Positions 34,481 through 42,470 of a stretch of 64,000 nucleotides of DNA are shown here, in pieces. Under the pieces are notes generated by a model. It did no database searches. It saw only the letters and a program-made list of their open reading frames with translations, and had not been told where the DNA came from. This DNA is from Flexivirga endophytica (GTDB taxonomy: Bacteria > Actinomycetota > Actinomycetes > Actinomycetales > Dermatophilaceae). The translations under genes and the position numbers were made by a program. Location of the stretch: assembly GCF_014640635.1 (NCBI RefSeq), contig NZ_BMHI01000005.1, forward strand, positions 62,001-126,000, in the 5' to 3' direction. The stretch's first letter is position 1. Each line of letters opens with the position of its first letter.

Positions 34481-35935
34481 ATGAGCAAGGACAACTACAC
34501 GACCACGGATGCCGGGATACCCGTCGAGAGCGACGAGCACTCACTGACGGTCGGCCCCGACGGACCGATCCTGCTCCACGACGCCTACTTGATCGAGCAG
34601 ATGGCGCAGTTCAACCGGGAGCGGGTGCCGGAGCGGCAACCGCATGCGAAGGGCGGCGGTGCCTTCGGCGAGTTCGAGGTCACGGGCGACGTCTCGGCAT
34701 ACACCAAGGCCGACCTCTTCCAGCCCGGCAAGAAGACCGAGATGCTCGCGCGGTTCTCGACGGTCGCCGGCGAGCGCGGCAGCCCCGACACCTGGCGTGA
34801 CCCGCGTGGCTTCGCGCTGAAGTTCTACACCGACCAGGGCAACTACGACATGGTCGGCAACAACACGCCGGTGTTCTTCATGCGCGACCCGCTGAAGTTC
34901 CAGCACTTCATCCGGTCCCAGAAGCGCCGCGCCGACACCAACCTGCGCGACAACGACATGCAGTGGGACTTCTGGACGCTGTCGCCGGAGTCCGCGCACC
35001 AGGTCACCTGGCTGATGGGCGACCGCGGCATCCCGCGCAGCTGGCGGCACATGAACGGCTACTCCAGCCACACCTACATGTGGGTCAACGCCCAGGGCGA
35101 ACGCTTCTGGGTGAAATACCACTTCAAGACCGACCAGGGCGTGGAGTTCCTCGAGCAGGCCGAGGCCGATCGGCTGGCGGGTGCGGACGGCGACTTCCAC
35201 ACGCGCGACCTCTACGAGGCGATCGAGCGTGGGGACCACCCGAGCTGGACCCTGCACATGCAGGTCATGCCGTTCGAGGAAGCCGCCGACTACCGCTTCA
35301 ACCCGTTCGACCTGACCAAGACCTGGTCCCACAAGGACTACCCACTGATCGAGGTCGGCCGTATGACGTTGAAGCAGAACCCGACCGACTATCACGCCCA
35401 GATCGAGCAGGCGGCCTTCGAGCCGAACAACATGGTGCCCGGCATCGGCCCGAGTCCCGACAAGATGCTGCTCGCGCGGATCTTCTCGTATGCCGACGCG
35501 CATCGCTACCGCATCGGCGCCAACTATCGCGAGCTACCGGTCAACTACCCGAAGCATGCGGAGGTGCGGTCCTACTCCAAGGACGGGGCGATGCGGATCC
35601 ACCCGGTCTCCGACCCGGTCTATGCGCCCAACTCCAAGGGCGGGCCGGCAGCGGACACGGCTCGGTTCGGCGAGCCCGCCGGATGGCACTCGGACGGTGA
35701 GCACGTGCGGGCGGCATACACCTTGCATCCGGAGGACGACGACTTCGGGCAACCGGGGACCCTGGTGCGTGAGGTCATGGACGACGCGGCGCGCGATCGA
35801 CTGGTGAGCAACGTCGTCGGTCACCTGCGCAACGGAGTGAGCGACCCGGTGCTGGAGCGTGCGTTCGAATACTGGCGCAACATCGACCGGGAGACCGGTG
35901 ACCGGATCGAGCAGGGGGTCCGGTCTCAGGACTGA
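34481..35935 (+). CDS. katA: monofunctional haem catalase
   Basis: A 484-residue clade 3-type catalase that breaks down hydrogen peroxide. Motifs: [20 protein letters not shown] with the distal His, [31 protein letters not shown] with the distal Asn, and [14 protein letters not shown] with the proximal haem Tyr. The ATG at 34481 follows GAGG closely; the frame is open far upstream over the kinase gene, but those residues are not catalase-like. A cytoplasmic enzyme with no signal peptide. Nearby regulators do not obviously control it. The 3' end overlaps the convergent secreted-protein gene by 10 nt. Confidence 0.97.
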   Translation: MSKDNYTTTDAGIPVESDEHSLTVGPDGPILLHDAYLIEQMAQFNRERVPERQPHAKGGGAFGEFEVTGDVSAYTKADLFQPGKKTEMLARFSTVAGERGSPDTWRDPRGFALKFYTDQGNYDMVGNNTPVFFMRDPLKFQHFIRSQKRRADTNLRDNDMQWDFWTLSPESAHQVTWLMGDRGIPRSWRHMNGYSSHTYMWVNAQGERFWVKYHFKTDQGVEFLEQAEADRLAGADGDFHTRDLYEAIERGDHPSWTLHMQVMPFEEAADYRFNPFDLTKTWSHKDYPLIEVGRMTLKQNPTDYHAQIEQAAFEPNNMVPGIGPSPDKMLLARIFSYADAHRYRIGANYRELPVNYPKHAEVRSYSKDGAMRIHPVSDPVYAPNSKGGPAADTARFGEPAGWHSDGEHVRAAYTLHPEDDDFGQPGTLVREVMDDAARDRLVSNVVGHLRNGVSDPVLERAFEYWRNIDRETGDRIEQGVRSQD

Positions 35936-37242
35936 CGGCGACGCAACAGCAGCGCGACGACGCCCGCGGCGACGGCGATGACGAAGAGTGAGCCCACGAC
36001 GCGCAGCACGGTGCCGGTCGACGAGCCGGAGTCGGAGTGACCGCCCTGGCTCAGCTGCGTCGCGGGTGGCGCGACGGCCGCCTTGCCGTCGGCTCCGACG
36101 TAGCTGGGGCCCTCGGTCGGTGAGCCGACCACGGAGAGGTTCAGTCGGGCGGGCAGCTTCTCGGTGGTGAGCTTGTCGCCCTCGTCGGACGCGCTGACCC
36201 GGACCACGACGTAGTACCAGCCGGCGACCGTCGTCCACCGCGCCTCACTGGCACCGACATCGCCCGCGTCGCCGTAGGTGAGCTTGCGATTGCCGGTATC
36301 GACCGGTGCCGTGTAGGTGTCGGCGGTCTCCTCGCTGGAGCTCTCCTTGAAGAGCAGTTCGGAGCCGGTGCCGCCGCCGACCGGAGCCCACTGGGGGCTG
36401 AAGGCCGCGATGGCCAGATTCAGCGACTGGGGCGGCGCGAAGTTGCTGCCGTTGCGTGGGGCGTCCACCGACGCGGCCAGCCGCTGCCCCCAGCCGACGC
36501 GGACGCGGGCGACGGCCAGCTTGCCCGGTGTCAGCGACACCTTGTAGCTGCCCGGCGTGAGGCTGGTCGGGGCGAAGAGCTGGTCGCTGAGGGCACGTTC
36601 GCCCTCGTGCACGGACTTGCTCGGCGCCTTGATCTCGTCCTGTTGGCTCTTCGGGGCCGGCGATCCGACGTCGTCCAGCTGGGGCTCCACCGTGACCGCG
36701 AACTGCAGCGGTCCGCTCGCCGCGGGGGAGGACGAGGACGAGCTCGAGGAGCTGTCGTCGGCCTTGAGCTTCAGGATCAGGTCGGTGGCGTTCTTGCAGT
36801 CGTCCGACTGGTAGGACTGCCGCTCCGACTGGGACGCGTCGACATACACGAACGTGTAACCGGTGACGTCGTTGCTGAGGCTGACGCTGCTGCTGGAGCA
36901 GGTCGTGTTGCCGTCGGTGGTGGTGATCTCGGCGTCCACCGAGCCGAAGATCGCGACCGCCACCGCTCCGCCTTTGGGGCGTTTGAGGGCGGCGTAGCGC
37001 TCGGTGTCGCCGGTGGGGGCCGTCGTCTGGTGGAGCCCCGGGTGCACAAGGGGTGCGTCCCCGCGTGCGGTGCTGAACTGCACCGACGACGGTGCGCCGG
37101 CCGGGTCGGTGGCGGCATACGCGGGTGCAGCGGCACCCAGGAGTATGGCGGCGCCAAGGGCGGCTGCGGTCGCTCGAGAAGGCATCATGGCTTGTTCTGC
37201 GTTGGCGATGCGAGTCGCAAGCTCCCTGCAACGCCAACGCAT
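35926..37242 (-). CDS. secreted, C-terminally anchored protein of unknown function
   Basis: A 438-residue protein. The start at ATG 37242 is fixed by AGGAGG 6 nt upstream. The signal region is then unusually long: about 20 charged residues ([18 protein letters not shown]) before the hydrophobic core [17 protein letters not shown]. Two Cys (TTCSSSS, DDCKN), a Ser-only run of nine and repeated beta-rich segments follow, including [20 protein letters not shown] and [12 protein letters not shown]. One C-terminal membrane helix ends in RRRQS. Resembling proteins accompany VWA/MoxR genes in actinobacteria, as here, but no function is known. A shorter start at the MM pair (37188/37185) is possible. 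Confidence 0.75.
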   Translation of the reverse strand: MRWRCRELATRIANAEQAMMPSRATAAALGAAILLGAAAPAYAATDPAGAPSSVQFSTARGDAPLVHPGLHQTTAPTGDTERYAALKRPKGGAVAVAIFGSVDAEITTTDGNTTCSSSSVSLSNDVTGYTFVYVDASQSERQSYQSDDCKNATDLILKLKADDSSSSSSSSSPAASGPLQFAVTVEPQLDDVGSPAPKSQQDEIKAPSKSVHEGERALSDQLFAPTSLTPGSYKVSLTPGKLAVARVRVGWGQRLAASVDAPRNGSNFAPPQSLNLAIAAFSPQWAPVGGGTGSELLFKESSSEETADTYTAPVDTGNRKLTYGDAGDVGASEARWTTVAGWYYVVVRVSASDEGDKLTTEKLPARLNLSVVGSPTEGPSYVGADGKAAVAPPATQLSQGGHSDSGSSTGTVLRVVGSLFVIAVAAGVVALLLRRRQS

Positions 37243-37315
37243 GCCAAGCCTCCTGTGCTTGTTCAGAATGAAGTTCATGTGGCAGTCAGTATGCCGAAAC
37301 GGGTCCAGCGGGCTG

Positions 37316-38806
37316 TCAGGTAGGCATCGTGTCGGCCACGAAATGGCGCAGTTGCTCCAGGTTGCGGCACTCGTGCATCGGCACGACCGTGCGGTAGCTG
37401 CGCACGGCGGAATCGCCCTGTGTCCACAGAGTGCTGGGCTCGGGGTTCAACCAGGCGATGTGGCGCGCGCGGTCCCGGATGCGCTCGAGGTCGGCGACGT
37501 TTGGGTCGGCGAAGTTGGTGCGTGCGTCGCCGAGAACCAGCACGGTCGACCGCTTGGTGATGGCGTCCAGGTGGCCACGCGTGAAGGTGCGCAGCGCCCA
37601 GCCGTAGTTGGAGTTGGTGCCGCGGCGGATCAGCTCCGGTGTGCCCAGCGCCCAGCTGGTCAACGAGGTGCCCGGCGGCAGAGCGTGCACCACATCGGTG
37701 ATCTCGGCCGTGCTGCTGATGAATCCGAAGACCCGGACCCGCCGGAAGTGCTGGTGCAGCGCCTGCATCAGCAGCATGGTGAACGTCGAGAAGCCGCCGA
37801 CCGATCCGGAGAGGTCGGCGAAGAGGATCAGGTCCGGGCGGTGCGGGGCGCGGCGGCGGTATGACGGTTTGATCGGCACCCCGCCGGTCGACATGGACGC
37901 ACGCAGGGTGCGGCGGACGTCGATGCTGCGGCGACCGGAGCGCTCGCGGGCGGTCATCCGGGCGGCGAGTTTCCGGGTCAGTGGGTCGATCTCGCGGCGC
38001 AGCTCGGCCAGTTGCTTGTCGCCGGAGCTGATGAAATCGCGGCGCCGGAGCGAGGACGGCACCGCGAGTTGCGCGAGGCGATCCCGGTCGCGGAGTTCGG
38101 CGTTGCGACGGCGGGACTCGGTCTCGACACGCGCCCGGAAGTCGTCGACCCGGCGGCGCAATTCGTCGCGGTCGACCCGGTCGGTGAGTTGTTCCGGGCG
38201 GGTCGGTGGGCGGTCCCAGGGGTTGACCGCCCAGGAGGTGTCGGCGGCGGCGGAGGCCGAGGGCGCCATTCCGGAGCCGGGACCGAGCGCGTTGCCCTCA
38301 CCACCGGCGCCTTCCTGCGTCGCGCGCAGTTGCTGGTGGGCGTCGGCGATGGCCCGTTGCGGTGCGAGGGCATCCAGGGTGCGAGCCGAGCTCCAGCCGC
38401 GTTCGGGATCGGCGGGGTCGACCTGGCCGAGCAACTCGACGGCGGCACCTGCCAGCCGTTCCAGCTCGGCGTCGTCACCCGTCGCCAGGGCACGGGCCAG
38501 TTGATCGAGGAGGTCGCTGTCGTCGTCCGCCTGCTCACCGGTCGCTGTGCGTGCGCCGGTGGCCGCGGGGAAGAAGATGTCGAAGAGCTGGTCGAACGTC
38601 GCCCGGTCCTCCGCCTGCCGGACCATGGCGGCCGCCATACCGGCGCGCAGGCGGGTGCGGTTGTCGAAGCCGAGCGCCTCGGCGACCCGTGCCGCGTCGG
38701 TCACCTCACTGGGCCCGACGCGTATGCCGTGCCCACGCATCGCCGCACCCAGTCGGATGAATCGGTGTGCGACAGCAGGGGACTCAGGCTGAACCGGCGA
38801 GGTCAC
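37316..38806 (-). CDS. VWA-domain (CoxE-like) protein
   Basis: A 496-residue cytoplasmic protein. N-terminal helical part has FIRLGAAMRGHGIRVGPSEV. The middle is charged and Arg-rich. The C-terminal VWA domain has a MIDAS-type DLILFADLSGSVGG (about 325-340) and VLVLGDARTNFADP. It overlaps the end of the MoxR gene by 23 nt, the standard MoxR-VWA pair in which the ATPase remodels or activates a metalloprotein or complex. A target is not evident here: no CO dehydrogenase or similar enzyme is nearby. The start is GTG 38806 or TTG 38812. Confidence 0.9.
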   Translation of the reverse strand: MTSPVQPESPAVAHRFIRLGAAMRGHGIRVGPSEVTDAARVAEALGFDNRTRLRAGMAAAMVRQAEDRATFDQLFDIFFPAATGARTATGEQADDDSDLLDQLARALATGDDAELERLAGAAVELLGQVDPADPERGWSSARTLDALAPQRAIADAHQQLRATQEGAGGEGNALGPGSGMAPSASAAADTSWAVNPWDRPPTRPEQLTDRVDRDELRRRVDDFRARVETESRRRNAELRDRDRLAQLAVPSSLRRRDFISSGDKQLAELRREIDPLTRKLAARMTARERSGRRSIDVRRTLRASMSTGGVPIKPSYRRRAPHRPDLILFADLSGSVGGFSTFTMLLMQALHQHFRRVRVFGFISSTAEITDVVHALPPGTSLTSWALGTPELIRRGTNSNYGWALRTFTRGHLDAITKRSTVLVLGDARTNFADPNVADLERIRDRARHIAWLNPEPSTLWTQGDSAVRSYRTVVPMHECRNLEQLRHFVADTMPT

Positions 38807-39680
38807 GATCAAGATCCAGCTTGCGCAGTGCGAGCTCGATGTCGCTGTTGTGCTTGAGGATCACGCCGAGACTGCGCCGGACGACCGCCGGGTCGAGCTC
38901 GGTGGCGCCAAGGCTGAGCAGGGTGCCCGCCCAGTCGACGGTCTCGGCGACCGAGGGCGCCTTACGCAGCTCGAGCGCTCGCAGCGCTCCGACGACCCGC
39001 ACGATCGAGGCTGCGAGTGCGTCGGGCAGGTCCGGCACGTGGGACGAGACGATGCGTTGCTCGAGCTCGGGGGACGGGTAGTCGATGTGCAGGAAGAGGC
39101 AGCGGCGGCGCAGCGCTTCGGAGAGCTCGCGGGTGGCATTGGAGGTCAGCACGACCAGTGGCCGGTGGCTGGCACGCAGCGTGCCCAGCTCGGGGATGGT
39201 GACCTGGAACTCCGAGAGCAGCTCCAGCAGCAGGCCTTCCATCTCCTCGTCGGCCTTGTCGACCTCGTCGATGAGGAGCACCACGGGCTCCTCGCTGCGG
39301 ACCGCGGTCAGCAGCGGGCGGGGGAGCAGGAACTCCTCGCCGAAGATGTCGGTGCGCAACTCGTCCCACTCGGCGCCCTGCTCGGCAGTGATGCGCAGCA
39401 GTTGCTTGGCGTGATTCCACTCGTAGAGGGCGCGCGCCTCGTCGACGCCTTCGTAACACTGCAGCCGGACCAGCCGCTGGTCGAGCGACTGCGACAGCGC
39501 CGCGGCCAGCGCGGTCTTGCCGACACCCGCCGGTCCTTCCACCAGGATCGGCCGGCCGAGGGCAGCCGCGAGATAGACGGTGGTCGAAATCTCCTCGGAC
39601 GCAAGATATCCCGCGCTCTGCAGAGCGCGGGACACCTCGTCGACGGAGTTGAAGCGCGTCGCGCTGTCGTCACTGCTCAC
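38784..39680 (-). CDS. MoxR-family AAA+ ATPase (CoxD-like)
   Basis: A 298-residue AAA+ ATPase with Walker A EGPAGVGKTALA (about 49-60), Walker B VVLLIDEVDKADEEMEG, sensor region VVLTSNATRELSEALRRRC and C-terminal helical lid. LQCYEGVDEARALYEWNHAK marks the CoxD/APE2220 branch, distinct from the MoxR at 16193-17176. It is upstream of and overlaps the VWA partner. A perfect 24 bp palindrome lies in its coding start (39609-39632) within the codons for SRALQSAG and is probably incidental. Confidence 0.92.
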   Translation of the reverse strand: MSSDDSATRFNSVDEVSRALQSAGYLASEEISTTVYLAAALGRPILVEGPAGVGKTALAAALSQSLDQRLVRLQCYEGVDEARALYEWNHAKQLLRITAEQGAEWDELRTDIFGEEFLLPRPLLTAVRSEEPVVLLIDEVDKADEEMEGLLLELLSEFQVTIPELGTLRASHRPLVVLTSNATRELSEALRRRCLFLHIDYPSPELEQRIVSSHVPDLPDALAASIVRVVGALRALELRKAPSVAETVDWAGTLLSLGATELDPAVVRRSLGVILKHNSDIELALRKLDLDRDLAGSA

Positions 39681-39710
39681 GGCGACAACGCTAACCCGCG
39701 ATGTGGTCGA

Positions 39711-40688
39711 TCAGGACGCGACGCCCGCCTCCCGCACCAGACCCATCGCCACCTCGGCCACCTGTGGCGGTATGCCGAACCCGCCGAAGGTCTCGCCGAG
39801 GGTGGCTGCGGTGATGGCGTCACCGATCGCCTTCATGGCGGCGTTCCAACCGGCGTTGTCCTTGAGCAGGTCGTGGGGCGTGGCTATCGGCAGTGGCAAT
39901 GGCGCGCCGTAGTTGATCCTCGGTTGCTGCGCGATCCAGTGGTCACCCGGATGCGAATACGCACCGAACGGATCGAACTTGCCGTAGCCGTGGTCGCCGG
40001 ATCGGTAGCCCTGCACCTCGTTGGCGACGGCCAGTGCATTGGTGAAGGGGTTCGCCGCGTTGCAGATCACGTCGTTCTGGTTGCAGACCTCGCTGACGTC
40101 GACGTCCTGGAAGTCGCGGGGTCCGGGAGCATCGATGGTCGGCAGGTTGGGCAGCATCGTCAGCACGCCTCCGGCGGGGCCTTCGATGCCCTTCGCGTGG
40201 GGCGCGCGGCGCGGGTCGCCATACAGGACGGCATTGAGCTGGTTGTGCGGTATGACGCTCTTGTGCGCCAACGACTCCACGACGTTGCCGGCGACGAGCG
40301 CGCCGAAGGAATAGCCGAGGAACGCGATCTTCGCGTTCGGGCAGGCGCGGTGGTAGTCGACCGCCTTCCGCTCGAGACTCGGGACCGCCTTGGCGACGGT
40401 CTCGTTGAGCGTGGTCGGATCGATGACCGGGATGATGCCGTTCTCGTAATAGAAGATCTCGCGATCCCAGCCGGGGACGGAGGTCACGTTGCTCATGCTC
40501 GCTCCGCCGAAACTGGCCGCGGACTCGCCGCTCTTGTATCCGTCGACGAGAAAGATCTTGTTGGAACAGCCGGCGCCGGAAGCGGCAGGCGCTGCGTGCA
40601 GCGCGGCGGCGCCGAGTCCGGTCGTCAGCATGGCGATGCTCGCGACGGTGGTCACCGTTGTGCGAGTAATCGATTTCTTCCGGTGCAC
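39711..40688 (-). CDS. secreted cutinase/PE-PPE-like alpha/beta hydrolase
   Basis: A 325-residue exported serine hydrolase. A signal peptide (TVTTVASIAMLTTGLGAAAL, cleavage near ALHAAPA) precedes the mature domain, which begins with GAGCSNKIFLVDGYKSG. The nucleophile is in IAFLGYSFGALVAGNVV (GxSxG type). The acid is probably Asp in VCNQNDVICN, flanked by two cysteines as in cutinases. The His is probably in SHPGDHWI or GDHGYGKF. Mycobacterial PE-PPE-domain esterases share this shape. Likely substrates are external esters or lipids. It has its own upstream region of 116 nt; the MerR gene is upstream on the same strand. Confidence 0.85.
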   Translation of the reverse strand: MHRKKSITRTTVTTVASIAMLTTGLGAAALHAAPAASGAGCSNKIFLVDGYKSGESAASFGGASMSNVTSVPGWDREIFYYENGIIPVIDPTTLNETVAKAVPSLERKAVDYHRACPNAKIAFLGYSFGALVAGNVVESLAHKSVIPHNQLNAVLYGDPRRAPHAKGIEGPAGGVLTMLPNLPTIDAPGPRDFQDVDVSEVCNQNDVICNAANPFTNALAVANEVQGYRSGDHGYGKFDPFGAYSHPGDHWIAQQPRINYGAPLPLPIATPHDLLKDNAGWNAAMKAIGDAITAATLGETFGGFGIPPQVAEVAMGLVREAGVAS

Positions 40689-40804
40689 TGTCGGCTCCTC
40701 GGTTGGCGCAGGTGGTGTCTTGCACGCTACGAGGGGTTCGCCGAGAACAAAACAGCAAAGCAGCCAAGATTGAGTAAATGATTCACCAAAGGGTGAAAGT
40801 TGGA

Positions 40805-41206
40805 TTACGGCGTTCGGCGCAGCGCCCGCAGGTCGGTGCGACAGCGTGCCTCGACGTCCCCGAGATCGCGCAGGGTCTGCTCGATGTCCGCGCGACGCTG
40901 CTCGAGGTCGGCACGCCGGGCGGCGATCTGCGCCAACAGGTACGTGAGCTGTCCGGCCTCGCCGGGCGTCTCGTCATACATGTCGATGATCGTGCGAATC
41001 TCCTCCAGCGGGAAGCCGATCCGCTTGCCGCGCAGGATGAGCGCGAGTCGTGTCCGGTCGCGGCGGTGGAAGACCCGGACGGTGCCGCGGCGCTCGGGGG
41101 AGATGAGGCCGAGCTCCTCGTAGTGCCGGATCGTGCGGTGCGTGACGCCGTACTCCTCGGCGAGCTCGGCGATCGTCCACGTGCTGGCTCGCTCCGGGGT
41201 TGTCAT
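40805..41206 (-). CDS. MerR-family regulator, LiuR-like
   Basis: A 133-residue regulator with the MerR HTH at the N-terminus: TWTIAELAEEYGVTHRTIRH, YEELGLISPERRG, RVFHRRDRTRLALILRGKR, then a coiled-coil helix (AQIAARRADLEQRRADIEQT). No Cys metal site is present. It is divergent from an acyl-CoA dehydrogenase/carboxyltransferase operon with phased ACGT motifs between, the layout of LiuR-type control of branched-chain amino acid or acyl-CoA catabolism. ATG 41206 is chosen; a TTG at 41215 is possible. Regulation of the divergent operon and itself is inferred. Confidence 0.88.
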   Translation of the reverse strand: MTTPERASTWTIAELAEEYGVTHRTIRHYEELGLISPERRGTVRVFHRRDRTRLALILRGKRIGFPLEEIRTIIDMYDETPGEAGQLTYLLAQIAARRADLEQRRADIEQTLRDLGDVEARCRTDLRALRRTP

Positions 41207-41221
41207 GGTCGGCAAGCATGC

Positions 41222-41244
41222 TTTACGTTTACGTCAACGTCAAG
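41222..41244. promoter_or_regulatory. phased ACGT operator between MerR and acyl-CoA dehydrogenase genes
   Basis: TTTACGTTTACGTCAACGTC contains three ACGT cores exactly 6 bp apart. TTTACG/GTCAA half-sites resemble LiuR-type MerR operators. It lies 16 bp before the regulator start and about 45 bp before the dehydrogenase. Confidence 0.65.
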
Positions 41245-41288
41245 CACGCGAGACGTGCCGCACCGATCCGGAAGGACCCGCCAGCCAC

Positions 41289-42470
41289 ATGTTCGAGTTG
41301 ACCCAGGAGCACGAGGAATTCCGGCAGTTGGTGCGCGACTTCGCCGAGAAGGAGGTCGCTCCGCACGTTGCGCAATGGGACCTCGATCACCACTTCCCGA
41401 CCGACCTGGTGCCGAAGATGGGCGAGCTCGGACTCTTCGGGCTGGTCGTGCCGGAGGAGTACGGCGGCGCGGGCCTGGACGAGGGCGGCTTCACCTACCT
41501 GTGCCTGGCCATCGAGGAGTTGGGGCGGGTCGACCAGTCGATCGGGATCACCCTGTCGGCCGGCATGGGGCTGGGGATCAACCCGGTCCTGACCTACGGG
41601 TCCCAGGAGCAGAAAGAGCGCTTCCTGCCCGATCTGGTCGCCGGTCGTGCGTTGGCCGGTTTCGGCCTGACCGAGCCGGACGCGGGCTCGGACGCCGGCG
41701 CCACCCGTACCAAGGCGGCGCTGGCCGACGGGCAGTGGACGATCAACGGTTCCAAGGCGTTCATCACCAACTCGGGCACCGACATCACCTCGGTGGTCAC
41801 GGTGACCGCGCGCACCGGCACCGATGACAAGGGCCGTGCCGAGATCAGCGCGATCATGGTTCCTGCCGGGACGCCCGGCTTCACCGCCGAGCCGGCATAC
41901 AACAAGCTCGGCTGGAACATCTCCGACACTCACGGTTTGACGTTCGCCAATTGTGTTGTGCCGGAAGGCAATCTGTTGGGGGAGCGTGGCCAGGGCTACC
42001 GGCAGTTCCTCAAGACGCTCGACGACGGCCGCATCGCGATCTCCGCGCTCGCGGTCGGCCTGTCGCAGGCGTGCCTGGAGGCGGCGACCGAATACGCAAA
42101 GACCCGAACGGCATTCGGCAAGCCGATCGCCGTCAACCAGGGTGTCTCGTTCCAGCTGTCCGACCTGGCCGTGATGGTCGAGGCGTCCCGGCTGCTGACC
42201 TACAAAGCCGCCTGGCTCAAGGACGAGCTGGAGGCCGGCCGCCGCTCGGTCGCCGAGGTCAAGCAGGCCGCCTCGATCGCCAAGCTCTACTCGACCGAGT
42301 CGGCGGTCACCGCGACCCGCATCGCCACCCAGATCTTCGGCGGCAACGGCTTCATGGAGGAGTACCCCGTGGCGCGGTTCTACCGGGACGCCAAGATCCT
42401 GGAGATCGGTGAAGGCACCTCGGAGGTTCAGCGGATGCTGATCGCTCGCGGCCTAGGCTTGCCCGCATGA
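41289..42470 (+). CDS. acyl-CoA dehydrogenase
   Basis: A 393-residue FAD enzyme that oxidises an acyl-CoA to the 2-enoyl-CoA, passing electrons to ETF. Landmarks: FGLVVPEEYGGAGLD, GFGLTEPDAGSDAGATRTKA (FAD/substrate loop), WTINGSKAFITN, RTAFGKPIAVNQGVSFQLSD, QIFGGNGFMEEYPVARFYRD and the catalytic-Glu region ILEIGEGTSEVQRMLI. The start ATG 41289 has GGAAGGA upstream. It sits downstream of the MerR operator and overlaps the carboxyltransferase start by 4 nt. This suggests a shared catabolic step, for example leucine/isovaleryl-CoA or short-chain acyl-CoA degradation (inference). Confidence 0.94.
   Translation: MFELTQEHEEFRQLVRDFAEKEVAPHVAQWDLDHHFPTDLVPKMGELGLFGLVVPEEYGGAGLDEGGFTYLCLAIEELGRVDQSIGITLSAGMGLGINPVLTYGSQEQKERFLPDLVAGRALAGFGLTEPDAGSDAGATRTKAALADGQWTINGSKAFITNSGTDITSVVTVTARTGTDDKGRAEISAIMVPAGTPGFTAEPAYNKLGWNISDTHGLTFANCVVPEGNLLGERGQGYRQFLKTLDDGRIAISALAVGLSQACLEAATEYAKTRTAFGKPIAVNQGVSFQLSDLAVMVEASRLLTYKAAWLKDELEAGRRSVAEVKQAASIAKLYSTESAVTATRIATQIFGGNGFMEEYPVARFYRDAKILEIGEGTSEVQRMLIARGLGLPA

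Noticed and set aside
39609-39632. Perfect 24 bp palindrome TCCCGCGCTCTGCAGAGCGC(GGGA)
   Set aside because: It lies inside conserved coding sequence of the MoxR gene (SRALQSAG codons) and can arise from GC-rich codon choice; no second copy was seen.
38850-40781. Long plus-strand open frame across the MoxR and cutinase-like genes
   Set aside because: It is antisense to two well-supported genes and has no recognisable domain or sensible start.
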